Positions 12,536-22,542 of a stretch of 64,000 nt of DNA are shown one piece after another. Source of the DNA: Temnopleurus reevesii. Its lineage: Eukaryota; Echinodermata; Echinoidea; Temnopleuroida; Temnopleuridae. The stretch spans positions 52,498 through 116,497 of the forward strand of contig BQKZ01000297.1 in NCBI GenBank assembly GCA_036244855.1, in the 5' to 3' direction. Below the pieces are notes generated by a model. The model saw only the letters and a list, made by a program, of their open reading frames with translations. It did no database searches and had not been told where the DNA came from. A program made the translations under genes and the position numbers. Within the stretch, counting starts at the first letter, position 1; each line of letters starts with the position of its first letter.

Positions 12536-13085
12536 CATTAGTTGTCGGGGGGGGGGGGGGGGGGTGATTGTCACGAGGGTAGTTTGCCGGACATCGTGTC
12601 TTATGTCCATTTATTGCTTTTTATGCACTTTTACTTTCTCAAGAGCTCAGTCATGTTTATACATAAATCACATGCATAAAGCATAGATTGATCACGCCCC
12701 TCATTATATTTCTGCACTTCTCTCTTCTCTGCTATGTCTCATGTATAATTTACTCCACTTCTTCGCATCGTAGTTTTTTTAAGGTCCATTCGGCGCCATA
12801 TAACTTGTATTATTATTATAAAATGTCATTTCATTACCCATAAAATCACCCTGATCTTCTGCAGTAGTTCAAGGACTTTCTATTTCCAAATTTGAGTTCA
12901 TTTTCCTGATATAGAAGAGGAGAACTTCCTCACAAAATATTGTTTTTGCATGTGATTTCTTATCAGCTTCAATCATAGTTTTTCCGTTATTTCTCAAAGC
13001 TCAATGTTAAGTTCAAAGTCAAAATTTCTAATCACGAGATTCAATCAGTAACTGAGAATTTCTGTTATTGTTTACATCTTTATTC

Positions 13086-13410
13086 ACAAAACCTCGGTGG
13101 AACGTAATTAGTGCCTAATGATTAACCCATTGACTACTGAAGCTGAGTAGTTCCTGCACAAAGTCAATGGGGATTACAGAATCCCGAAGTCAATGGTTTA
13201 ACGTGCCTTTTGATTTTTGGACCATTGGCCTATCATCGAGGGCTTTTGGGGTTGATTTTTGTTTTTCTACTTGTAATCCAATTAGGGTGAACACGTTTTT
13301 ACTTAAAGAGGGTCACCAAAATTCCTGAACCCCTTTTTAGGTGCACAAATTTACTACTGTAAGCGGGGTGCCAAATGTTTTGTGTTTTTTTTTTTTTGGG
13401 GGGGGGGGTT
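13086..13410 (+). repeat. Second copy of the 9940-10262 segment
   Basis: Near-identical to 9940-10262 and likewise ending in T-run plus G-run. The sequence beyond each copy differs ('ttgctaggagcc' here, 'ttctaagcctg' there). Confidence 0.75.
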
Positions 13411-13667
13411 GCTAGGAGCCAAAAGGGCAGGAGGCTAAAAACCCTTGAGCCCCCTGCATGGTATGTAAAATCCTAGATACAGTAAATAAGATATCATTTT
13501 CTTTTTTTGCTACTTCTATGTGTTTGAACACTAAATTTTTTAAAAATCTGTTTGAGAATACAGAAATATTTTCCAATGTAGATATTTTGTTAGAGAAATG
13601 TTTACCAAAGGGTGCTGTTGAAGAAACTCCTCTAAAGAATTGAAAAATTAAGGATTCAGATTAATCT

Positions 13668-13930
13668 TTAAAGGGAAACAAACCCCTGGAATTATTGAGC
13701 TCTCCTTAAATGAAAATAAATCATATGAACAAAGTGTGAAAATTTGAGCAAAGTCTGACACTCCGTTCAAAAATTACAAATTTTCAAGGTCACAGAGAGC
13801 TGATGATCCCTGCCGGTGATGGGGATCCGTGCGATCAGCAACATTGACAGAACATGTGGCATCATGTCACACAACTCCTCATTCACCCTACATTGTATGT
13901 ACACAATTTAAAATTTTCTTTTTTTTTCGT
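13668..13930 (+). mobile_element. Partial copy of the AAAGGGGAACTT transposon family
   Basis: Begins 'aaagggaaacaaacccctgg' and runs through 'gaaaatttgagcaaagtctg', 'gatggggatccgtgcgatca' and 'catcatgtcacacaactcc' to a T-rich run. The right terminus is missing. It lies just downstream of the 3' end of the minus-strand gene. Confidence 0.65.
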
Positions 13931-14096
13931 CAATTTAACCAAATGATAAAGTCAGGTGGTATTAAAAGGTCAGTAGTAATTAGACAATTTGTTCTTGATC
14001 ATCATGAAAATAGCTTGATTAAGTATGAATTTTTCTTTTTAATCTGGCAATGGTGGAGTCCTAAATTTTGCCTGCCTGCCTGCCCTCAATGATCCA

Positions 14097-14277
14097 TCTA
14101 GTCTCTGTTCGGATTGGTATTCTTGGCAATTCGGCAATCAGGAATATCCAGCTCAAAATGCTTCTGAGCATGATTTGAACTGATATAGATCTAGTCTCCG
14201 TTGAAATTGGTATTCTTGGCAATTCGACAATCAGGAATATCCAGCTCAAATTGCTTCTGAGCATGATTTGAATAGAT
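14097..14277 (-). pseudogene. Two decayed tandem copies of the nested gene's 3' coding end
   Basis: Immediately 3' of the stop codon of the minus-strand gene, the last ~90 bp of the exon recur twice. Boundaries are marked by TCTAGT at 14097, 14190 and 14277 (periods 93 and 87 bp, both multiples of 3). Each copy would repeat a peptide like SSNHAQK-FELDIPDCRIAKN followed by TAG, so the copies lie behind a stop and are untranslated in the native frame. A different frame stays open through all three copies but has no meaning. Substitutions and a 6-bp deletion separate the copies. Confidence 0.85.
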
Positions 14278-14591
14278 CTAGTATCCGTTGAAATTGGTAT
14301 TCTTGGCAATTCGGCAATCAGGAATATCCAGCTCAAATTGCTTCTGAGCATGATTCGAACTGATATAGATCCCCACGTAAGAGATCTCAAACTGCACATT
14401 GTCTTGCCATTCGATGATCGGCGTTGAGTCCCCCACCAGACCAACTTGGTAGTAGTTCTTTTCAAAGTCGATCCACCAGTGAGCGTCTTTCCGGCAATCC
14501 TCGTAAGACACAGATTTCAAATAATCTAAGCGAAAGAGAGATCGCTTAACCCTCACCATCCAGCCGTGCGTGTAGTGGAATACACAAAGTC
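14278..14591 (-). CDS. Nested secreted protein gene, exon 5: C-terminal half of FAMeT-like domain and stop
   Basis: Minus-strand exon after the acceptor 'aacttaaattacag'. It starts with GA, which with the last base of exon 4 makes AGA, and stays open for 103 codons to TAG at 14278-14280. Key stretch: HWWIDFEKNYYQVGL, then VGDSTPIIEWQD, then YVGIYI. The pattern W-I-x5-7-VG-x-G-x2-P-x3-W-x-D...YVG is typical of the farnesoic acid O-methyltransferase-like (Methyltransf_FA) domain, found in many extracellular invertebrate proteins. Despite the name, catalytic activity is not established for such modules. The last ~90 bp are repeated twice downstream. Confidence 0.72.
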
Positions 14592-14949
14592 CTGTAATTT
14601 AAGTTAAAATGCTAGTTATTCATACTTGGAAGTGGTTTGAATTAGGTATAAGTAATGGAGAGGATGGAGGAATTGATATGAAATGAGCTGATATATCTAC
14701 AAATTGCTTCACTAATCAAATGTGTATGAAATAAGGATGATAGGATTCTCACACATCAATATACAACAAGGATTTTTCGCACCTCTTGCCCAACACAGAA
14801 AAGCAAAAAAAATCAGCTCCACTTGATGTGTAACATTAAATTTGGCTGAGCTGTCTGTAAAGTTGGTCAAATGATAGATCTTGTAGCTGGATTCTCGCAA
14901 AGAATTTACTGAAAGCCAGTAACTTACCCTCATGGACTTTAAAACCATT

Positions 14950-15045
14950 ACTTGCCCATTTGGGCAAGTGGCAATTTCATTTACTTTCATTTACAATGTT
15001 GCTCCCCCGGGCATTCTGGCGTGTGGGTTTGTAGCGCCCTGCGCG
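14950..15045. repeat. Dispersed 'gggcaagtgg' repeat, copy 2
   Basis: 'ttgcccatttgggcaagtgg' through 'gggtttgtagcgccctgcg' parallels 3440-3500. It lies in intron 4 of the nested gene. Confidence 0.55.
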
Positions 15046-15892
15046 CATTCCGGCAAATTTTAGTTCAAATGTCACGAGAAACAGTTAATCCTACGAGCCA
15101 CCAGCAGGATTGCTTTCCTGCGGAATCAATGTTCAGCAGGACAGCATCCCCATTTATGACTGTGTAATCTGCACTCGAATTGAGTTTGCGTGTGAGTTCG
15201 TGTCCTAGCAAAAATAACTAATGCACATCATTTTCTTTGTTTTGTGTTGAATATGCCATTTCAAATTTATCCCCCTTCCCCCCCCCCCCAAAAAAAATGT
15301 GAACATATTTGACTTTGCTCTAGAAAAACAGTTTGTGAATAATGTCACTAGTGTACCTTCCAAAGTAATCAAACATCTGAAGCTCCCACCTTTGAATATT
15401 GAATATTGAATATCTGTATAGATTGCATTCTCGATTATGCTTTTTTATGTCAGATTCTTTTTCTGTTCTCTACCCTAATATGATGACATGACAATCAAAC
15501 AGTAACCCCCTCCCCAAAAAACACAAATATATATATAAATATATATATATATATGTATGTAGATATTTGAACCCCTCAGAAGAACAGCCTTATGGCTGAG
15601 GAGGGTGTTCCACCCCATGTGTAGCAAATAAATAAATAAAGAATAAATAAATTAATTAATAAATAAAATAAAAAATAAAAATGTTATATACCGGTGTATA
15701 TACATCTTGAAAAATAGGGGACTTTTTTATTTACTCACTCTGTATATAACAAAAGACATTAACAAAATGTACTGAATGATTGATAGCCCATTTTAGTGGT
15801 TTCGTCGCAATACTGCTATTCTTTCATATGGTCCACATCAAAATTAATTTGATATATAAAAACAATTATTACCCGTATCAGACATCTGAGCC

Positions 15893-16080
15893 ATGTGATT
15901 TTTACACTTTATCGCCCCGTAAAAGACAGAGCGGTCCATGAATTACTTTATTGCCCACGGTCAAATGTCTATGGAATTTTGCGTGTAAAACTGCGGGCAA
16001 TAAATTCACGTGGAAATACGCGGACCGCGATCTCGCGAGCAACCACTTTTAATTTTACCATTGGTTTATGTGCATAAATT
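15893..16080. repeat. GC-richer imperfect inverted repeat
   Basis: 'gcggtcc...attgcccac' on the left is mirrored by 'gcgggcaataaattcac...gcggaccgcg' on the right. It is locally GC-rich compared with its surroundings. It may be a MITE; boundaries are uncertain. Confidence 0.45.
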
Positions 16081-16553
16081 CAGCGCAGTTTTTGTGCATT
16101 GAACAGCTCGCGACGTGCCTTGTGATACGATTCTACTCAGGGCCATAAATGTTGTGTCTCCCTCAAGGCTAGTCCATATTATTGTAAAACCAAAAAATTA
16201 AACATCTAATGTATTGAATATGCAACAATCGACATAGGATCATAATTCTATAAATAAGCATTTAACCATCAGCAAAAACGTATGCAACCTAAAATACATC
16301 ATAATGCAAACTTTAGGGAGAAGTTTATAAGTTATTGTCTGCAGTCCCCGAATAGAATGTGAAAATCAAATTACTCAGCAGTTTTTAATATGAAACTTCA
16401 TTTTCTGGATCAACAAATTGAACTTTTGTTCAATGTACATGTAAGCTGTTGAATTGACTTCAACAATCAGTATCATTACGATATTCACACCAAGCTTTGT
16501 AGCCATGATTTTATCATTGCTAGAAAAAAGTACTGTTGTTTTCTATTACTCTT

Positions 16554-17216
16554 ATTAAAGGGGAACTTCACCCAGATATTAAAGCCCCGGTCACATACGA
16601 CCCTGGAAGCAACATGATTTAACATGACTCTTTGTTATTTCACATTTAGCTGCTTGCGAACAAAGAGTCGTGTTGAATCGTGATTCTTCCGGGGTCCTAT
16701 ATGACTAGGGCTTAATGTGCTGCCATTAAATAAAGAAAACAAATATGAATAAACTGAAAATTTGAGAAAAATTGCATAATCCGTTCAAAAGTTTAAACAT
16801 TTCAAATTGTTCATGCCCACCTGTTATGGGCATCCTTGAATGAGCAACTCTTGCATAATATGTGATGTCACACATCTCCTGACTTCATGCATTACATGAA
16901 TTTATTTTATAAATGGATAAAAGTTGTATTCAACTTCCAAAATCAAATTGAGTATACTTTTCTTGAAAAAAAAAGGAAACATGGAATGATGTGTACAAAG
17001 TACAATGTACAAACAAGTTCTCCATGATGCCATCACAAATTATTTCAAAATAACCCATTTAAGTATGCCAATCACAGTTAGAAATGAAAACTTGGACAAT
17101 TCACTACTGTTCAACAAATCATCTGATTTTTTTTAAATTCTCAGAGTTTGTTCATCTAATTTCTTCATAACTTCACTGACGCGCATTAACATCTGGGGGA
17201 AGCTCCCCTTTATAAC
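16554..17216. mobile_element. AAAGGGGAACTTCACCCAGA transposon with nested MITE
   Basis: The left end TTAAAGGGGAACTTCACCCA is matched by an inverted right end ('catctgggggaagctcccct' then 'ttata'). A Harbinger-like MITE is inserted at 16583-16712. The right terminus lies only ~23 bp from the exon 4 donor of the nested gene. The interior shows the family landmarks ('gaaaatttgag', 'gggcatccttgaatgagcaa', 'gtgatgtcacacatctcc'). Confidence 0.75.
16583..16712. mobile_element. Palindromic Harbinger-like MITE, copy 2 (nested)
   Basis: A 130-bp palindrome from AGCCCCGGTCACATACG to ATATGACTAGGGCT, flanked by TAA at 16580-16582 and 16713-16715. The host element's empty site can be read at 28258-28275 ('cccagacattgatgtgc'), which lacks the insert and the second TAA. 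Confidence 0.85.
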
Positions 17217-17239
17217 ATTAAAAGCCACTTTTAACTTAC

Positions 17240-17401
17240 TAAAAGTTATCATGGGATAACTCATGACAGAATTCTTAGCAAGCACAACGGTTGCAGCCTC
17301 TCCTCCATGCGCCACCACAATACGAGTCCTCGACGGAGGCAAAGCAACCAAGATGATCGCTGTGCGTTTGATAAAGTCCGCAAATTTGAGAGTGCAGTCT
17401 A
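17240..17401 (-). CDS. Nested secreted protein gene, exon 4: N-terminal half of FAMeT-like domain
   Basis: A minus-strand exon of 162 bp between acceptor 'tttattcgtaaacag' and donor GTAAGT. It starts in phase 1 (T of exon 3 plus TA = Leu) and leaves one A that joins GA of exon 5 to make Arg. 53 complete codons are open, including TRIVVAHGGEAATVVLAKNS, resembling the early strand of Methyltransf_FA domains where a DAHxALS-like segment precedes the W-rich half. It is locally GC-richer than its flanks, and skipping it would create a TGA stop at the exon 3/5 join. The donor has A rather than G at -1. Less certain than exon 5. Confidence 0.65.
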
Positions 17402-17456
17402 CTGTTTACGAATAAATATAAAAAATAATTATCAAGAAAATTATCAAAACAATTAT

Positions 17457-17514
17457 CAACCAAGATGTTCACTGTGTGTTTGATAAAGTCCGCAAATTCC
17501 AGAGAACAGTCTTA
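17457..17514 (-). pseudogene. Decayed partial duplicate of exon 4 (5' part with acceptor)
   Basis: About 112 bp upstream of exon 4 on its own strand, the first ~54 bp of the exon and the preceding 'gtaaacag' acceptor recur ('aaccaagatgttcactgtgt' on the + strand versus 'aaccaagatgatcgctgtgc'). An extra base after the acceptor (TAAGACTG versus TAGACTG) shifts the frame. There is no matching 3' half, so it cannot serve as an intact exon. Confidence 0.7.
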
Positions 17515-17732
17515 CTGTTTACAAATAATTTTTAAAAAGAAAGAGGAGTGCTCAAATAATGTTTGAAAATATAGTGAATTTAGAGCATATGTGTGAGTGA
17601 CTACAACAAAATCGAGTTCAAATCACAAAGGTTAATTTTTTATTTTTGTTTTGCGTTATTTAGGTTGAAAAGGTTTTTTTTTTTTAAAACAATGATATGT
17701 AATAAACTTCTTGCAGAAAAGCACATGTTTAA

Positions 17733-17873
17733 AGCTCCGGTCACATATATAGCCCCGGAAGCAACATGATTCACCACGAATCATTGTTTATTTCACAGTT
17801 ACCTGCCTGTGAACAAAGAATTGTGTTGAATCTTGTTGAATTGTGTTGCTTCCGGGGCTGTATGTGACCGGGC
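17733..17873. mobile_element. Palindromic Harbinger-like MITE, copy 3
   Basis: Same arms as the other copies (AGCTCCGGTCACATA... and ...TATGTGACCGGGCC). The centre is slightly longer ('tcttgttgaattgtgttgct'). The left flank has TAA; the right terminus is degraded. Confidence 0.75.
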
Positions 17874-18849
17874 CATACATCATGACACGTGACCAAAAGT
17901 TGCCGATGTGCATATAAAGTCACTGTATAGTGATATCATTGAAATATTCCTAACTTTCTTATTTATTTTACAATTTGCTTCAATTTTTTTAACCCTTTCA
18001 GGACGATAGAACACGTTTTGTGTTTTGGTCCAATAACTTTTGACGTAGTGCTCTAAAAATATACCAGATATATGAGCAGAAAGAGAACAAAATTCTACAC
18101 TAGATCTGACCTTTTTTATTCTATCACCATTTGCCGCTATATGCAGAGAATTTTTTTAATGAAAATAATCACTAAAATGGCCATAAATCCTTAAATTGGT
18201 AATGCAGAAATCATTTGAATATCACCATTTTCCACGCAAATTGGCAACTTTTCACTTTTTAACTCGCTTTTTGACAGAGAAGATTCCATATTGTAACATA
18301 ATTTCTAATTGCGACATTCTAAAAAGAGAATTAAAAATTTAAATGTTGCCAATTTAGGAAAGGAATAGTGATTGAAATTGTTGTAAAATAATTCCTGAAT
18401 GGGTTAATCTATGTGTCTGAATTTTGTGCTGTTTACCCATTGGCTACTTGATCCTGTACTCATATTTACTTGTGCCGAGACAGTCTGGTTCCAGCAGTCA
18501 ACTGGTTTAATAATCAAAGCAAAAATTTTCTAGCCCAACCCCAGCCTTAATAATTGTGAAGGAGTCAGACAAGCTATTCTCAACACGATATAAACTATTT
18601 CCGAAAAATTAAGTTGAACGCAGACAATAGATCCGTGCACCTTGTATTCAACTGTGTGCACACAACAATGACAAGCCAGTTCTGATTTCTGTAGCTGCTA
18701 AATTACAAATGGGCATTGAATTCGCGTTCGATCTAATTTTTTGGAATTAGGTTATATCGTTTTCTATAAGACTGAAAGCTGTTTCTGAGGTTTTATAGGT
18801 AACAGGTTGCCATGGGTTCTGACCGTATTGTACCTACTAGTATACTTAC

Positions 18850-18942
18850 ACTCGCAATTAGGCGAACTGAATCCGAAAGGGCATTCACACCCTGATTTGA
18901 ATCCTTGATGGATGATACTCCGTCCACGATTTTGACAAGGAC
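18850..18942 (-). CDS. Nested secreted protein gene, exon 3: EGF-like module
   Basis: A minus-strand exon of 93 bp with acceptor 'tatcacacaaag' and donor GTAAGT. It is phase 1 at both ends, as is usual for shuffled extracellular modules. It encodes PCQNRGRSII, then HQGFKSGCECPFGFSSPNCE. The CxCPxGFxxxxCE ending is the EGF signature. The position where a Cys normally follows the N-G-G turn is occupied by Ser/Ile, so one disulphide seems to be missing. EGF modules mediate extracellular protein contacts; no specific partner can be named. Confidence 0.78.
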
Positions 18943-19299
18943 CTTTGTGTGATACGTGAAGATGGTAGAAAAGACAAGAATTTTGTTTTATTTTGCAAAC
19001 ATACTGATTGCAATGGTGTCCATGCCCTATGATCAGAAGGGACAAAGTATAAAGTAATAGCTAGATGGATGGAAATAATTTCCATCCTTCTTATTTTGTG
19101 GAAGAATACTGAACAAGAGTCACACATGAGAATTTCTTTCGTGATCATGAAGCAATTGTGAATACATGTATAAAGATGTTCTGGAACATGCATGATGTTA
19201 AAAGTAAAATGTGAATAACACAACAGCTGAACACAATTGAAAGAAAACATGACAACAATAATGGTTCTCTCAGCTATTCTTATGTGTTGAAAGCAGTGG

Positions 19300-20280
19300 A
19301 TGAATACACCTCATGCACATTCCAAAACGGTTGGCATCCCCACATGCAGGAATGCAATTGCTTCAACCCTACCATACTTGGCATAATTGGATGTTGCACC
19401 ATTTGGTGTGCCACAGGGATTCATTTGTAGACCTTTCTTATTCATGCCATATACATGTATAAAGTCACATTGCTAAATAATACATTGTTTGGTTACCCAT
19501 GCAAGAATGCAATTGCTTAGCCCTGACTCACTTGTCAACATTGCATGTTGCACCACAGACTAAAATTCGGTGGGCCACAGGGATTCATTCATAGACCTTT
19601 CTTATTCATGCCATATATAAAATCACATGGCTATTTCCATTAGACTAAAAAATGTGTTCAGTTGCCCATACAGAAATGCAATCGCTTTAGCCCTGACTCA
19701 CTTGTCAACATTGCATGTTGCACCACAGACTAAAATTTGGTGTGCCATATGGATTCATTCTTATACCTTTCTTATTCATGCCATATATAAAATCACATGG
19801 CTATTTCCATTAGACTAAAATAAATTGTTTGGTTGTCCATACAGAAATGCAATCACTTTAGCCCTGACTCACTTGTCAACATTGCATGTTGCACCACAGA
19901 CTAAAATTTGGTGTGCCACATGGATTCATTCTTAGACCTTTCTTATTCATACCATATATAAAATCACATGGCTATTTCCATTAGACTAAAATAAATTGTT
20001 GTCTATACAGAAATGCAATCGCTTTTAATAGCCCTGACTCACTTGTCATCATTGCATGTTGCACCACAGACTAAAATTTGGTGTGCCACAGGGATTCATT
20101 TGTAGACCTTTCTTATTCATGCCATGTACATGTTTAAAGTCACATGGTTAAGTAAATTGTTGGTTACCCATGCAGGAATGCAATTGCTTAGGCCTCGTCT
20201 CACTGGCCATTATTGTATCTTGCATCACAGACTAAAACTTGATGTGCCACAGGGATTCATTCTCAGACCTTTCTTATTCA
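19300..20280. repeat. ~168-bp satellite-like tandem array, six copies
   Basis: The anchor 'ggattcatt' recurs at 19417, 19581, 19751, 19922, 20092 and 20252 (spacings 164, 170, 171, 170, 160). Units share 'gacctttcttattcatgcca', 'cagaaatgcaat' and 'gttgcaccacagactaaaa'. The array lies within intron 2 of the nested gene. Copies 2-5 are close to each other; the outer ones are more diverged. Confidence 0.9.
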
Positions 20281-20350
20281 TAATAATAATTATGATTAGA
20301 TAATTTATATAGTGCAGTCTATAAATAGATATACTCTACTGCACTGTGAT
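20280..20350. repeat. SINE-like tail fragment
   Basis: 'ataataataattatgatt' followed by 'atttatatagtgcagtc' resembles the ATT-rich end and adjoining body of the SINE at 24108. The head is absent. Confidence 0.45.
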
Positions 20351-20524
20351 GTTAGGGTCTGTGAATATTGTTACTAAATAATGCTTATAGGTAGAAGCTA
20401 TCATTGAAAAGTTTCAAGAAATAAATGAGTGTTCAACAAGCTTTTAAAAACAACAGAAGGAGATGATCTTATTTCTATTGGCAATATATAAAGTCATATG
20501 GTTATTGCTATTATTACATTTAGG

Positions 20525-20600
20525 AGTCACGCTGGGAGTTATGTGAACTGGAATGGAAAGAATTGTCTCAACCCAATCTGAATCCTTGATGAACGATAAT
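20525..20600 (-). pseudogene. Probable decayed copy of the EGF exon
   Basis: Read on the minus strand, 'cattatcgttcatcaaggat' then 'tcagattgggttgaga' resembles the core of exon 3 ('catccatcaaggattcaaat' then 'cagggtgtgaa'). The similarity thins out toward the donor end. The CxC codons are lost, so it would not encode EGF cysteines. Confidence 0.5.
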
Positions 20601-20877
20601 GATAATTAACTTTTTTTTACCTATATCTTCATGATGTAGACAGAATGAGAAGGATAAAGAGTTTGGACAAAACTTTTTTTTTAAATCGTGAAGTAAGAAT
20701 TATTGCATTGATATTTACAGATGATTGGTTGATTCTTTAGAGTTGCAAGGTCTGAGGAATGTCTCCCATTATCTAGGGGAAGTATATACATTTATATACA
20801 GATGACAGGTCGAACATCCCTTAGGCTTAGGCTGATAGAGCATGGGCATAAAAGTTAATTGAAAACAAAGAACTTAC

Positions 20878-21030
20878 CTTTCAATTGGCAAAATTCATAT
20901 GAAGTGTTATCATTCATCTCAACATCAACGAGACCGTGTGTCGCTGGTAATAAGCTCCCATTTTGGAGCTGAACTAGGGTTTGCCTTTGAGGACAGATGA
21001 TCTTAAGTTTTCCATCAAAACACTGAGAAC
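20878..21030 (-). CDS. Nested secreted protein gene, exon 2: Cys-containing module
   Basis: A minus-strand exon of 153 bp between acceptor 'gattatttgtttacag' and donor GTAAGT, phase 1 at both ends. The first codon is completed as TGT (Cys) with exon 1. Residues include SQCFDGKLKIICPQRQTLVQ and, near the end, SYEFCQLK. GKLKIICPQ resembles the opening of sea-urchin-egg-lectin (SUEL/Gal_Lectin) domains, but the module is only ~52 residues and has fewer cysteines, so the lectin label is tentative. Splice sites and phase support the exon more strongly than its family assignment. Confidence 0.7.
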
Positions 21031-21535
21031 CTGTAAACAAATAATCCACAAGTAACTCGATAAGGGGCGTTTGTACAATGAAATTTAAGGGGTATATACA
21101 GTTTATGACACACTTGTGCTTCTTTCACTGTTTATGGCATTCACCTCAATAACGTTGCTACATATTCCTAGCAGAAACGTCAACATATCATTTCAGGCAC
21201 ACAAAAATATTATCAAACAATTCCGCATTGGCATATGAATACAAACCTAAAAAAGAGATTGTGGACAAGTTTTAGAGATAATCACTCATCAGAATCCGCT
21301 TATATTTGGTATAAAATAGAAAGAAATGCTTAAAAAATGAAGTGATTTGGATGTTATTCAGCAAGCATTTGCACAAATGAGTTGATTGAAATCACAATCC
21401 AGATTTTGAGCCTTTAATGACTGACAGAAGCGCTCTGTGGATTTCCAACCTGGAAAATGAAGGGAATCAAATTCCACAAAATGTTTGACAAATAAGGCAA
21501 ATTACATTTTATCGCAGCAAGTGCTGTGTAAGTGT

Positions 21536-21684
21536 CAATTGAGTGATTTTTGTGTTGGGTAGATAATAATGGAGATAATTCTTGCCTTATCCAAACACTG
21601 TCACTCAGTGTGCATTCATGTTGGGATAAGGCAAGAATAATATTTCAATTATTATTTACCCAAAACAGAAATAATTCAATTGAA
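21536..21684. mobile_element. Hairpin MITE next to the exon 1 donor
   Basis: TCAATTGAGTGATTTTTGTG, GGGTA and 'attcttgccttatccaa' on the left are mirrored by 'ttgggataaggcaagaat', TACCC and TTCAATTGA on the right. It ends ~14 bp from the GTAAGT donor of exon 1 (21698). No coding content. Confidence 0.75.
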
Positions 21685-21698
21685 ACGATATTACTTAC

Positions 21699-21783
21699 AG
21701 TGAATGAAAGCTAGCAAGAAATAAAAGCAAACCATGCCGTCCATTCGGACCAGTGTTATCTGATGCCTGTGGAATTTCACCAT
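21699..21783 (-). CDS. Nested secreted protein gene, exon 1: start codon and signal peptide
   Basis: A minus-strand ATG at 21783 opens 28 codons plus one base before a strong GTAAGT donor. The peptide has a basic start (MVKFHRHQITLVR) then MDGMVCFYFLLAFIHC, a hydrophobic core typical of a signal peptide. The Met at residue 14 would give a more compact signal and is an alternative start. The leftover T joins GT of exon 2 as Cys, in frame. With the other exons this gives a 268-residue predicted secreted protein. No promoter motif was identified. Confidence 0.7.
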
Positions 21784-22542
21784 TTTGGACTGATCTACTG
21801 AGACTGCCAGCAGACAAGTGTGAATGATTGCCAACTCAAATATTGAAGCCCAATTTTTTTTAAACTCTAAAATAACAATCCCAGTTTTTCATGCTTTTGA
21901 CTTTATGACTGCCATGTTTTGCTCAGTCGCATTGTTATTGACAGAAGTTGTTTGGTATCCATCGACCGACCCTCAGAAATACGCCTGACCTAATTTTTTT
22001 TTTTGGCTCTCCGTTCAAATTAAATATCAAAAGAAATTTGTACTGATACATACAAAGTATGGTTGTAGAGTATCATTTGTAATAATTTATTACCATTCCT
22101 TTGCATTTAAGTTATTATTCTTTAATAGATAGCAATTGCTATATATTTCTGAGGAATATATTTTATTTTATACATGTATGTGTTCTGATGATTTCGGTCT
22201 AATTTGTCATACGAAATGTGGGCAAAACTGAAAAAGACAATTTTCAAGAAACCTTTTCTGACTGAACGAATTATTCTTAATAAATTGGCATCCTAGGGCA
22301 ACCAAATATTTTTTTTCCAAGGCCTAATTGTAATAAAAAATAATGTTTGCACTTATAAAGTTTTTTTTAGTTCTTCTCTTGTAGGCATTACCATTATTTA
22401 AAAGGTAATGATTCTCGGCTATCACCAACATCACAGGCATAGAAATAGTTGTCAAAAGTCGTCTAGTCCTCTCTTTTATGGCATTGCCATTGAATATTAG
22501 ATAAGTGCAATAAGGTCAAATGTTTTCTTACGCAGCATTCAT

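Noticed and set aside
14061..14465. 134-residue minus-strand frame through the triplicated exon end
   Set aside because: It is a different frame from the FAMeT-like exon and stays open only because the duplication periods are multiples of three.
18850..18942. Direct splicing of exon 3 to the exon at 14591
   Set aside because: The join T plus GA would make a TGA stop; inserting exon 4 (17240-17401) restores the frame.
19300..20280. Regularly spaced repeats that might suggest a CRISPR array
   Set aside because: The whole ~168-bp unit is repeated, with no unique spacers; this is a tandem satellite in animal DNA.
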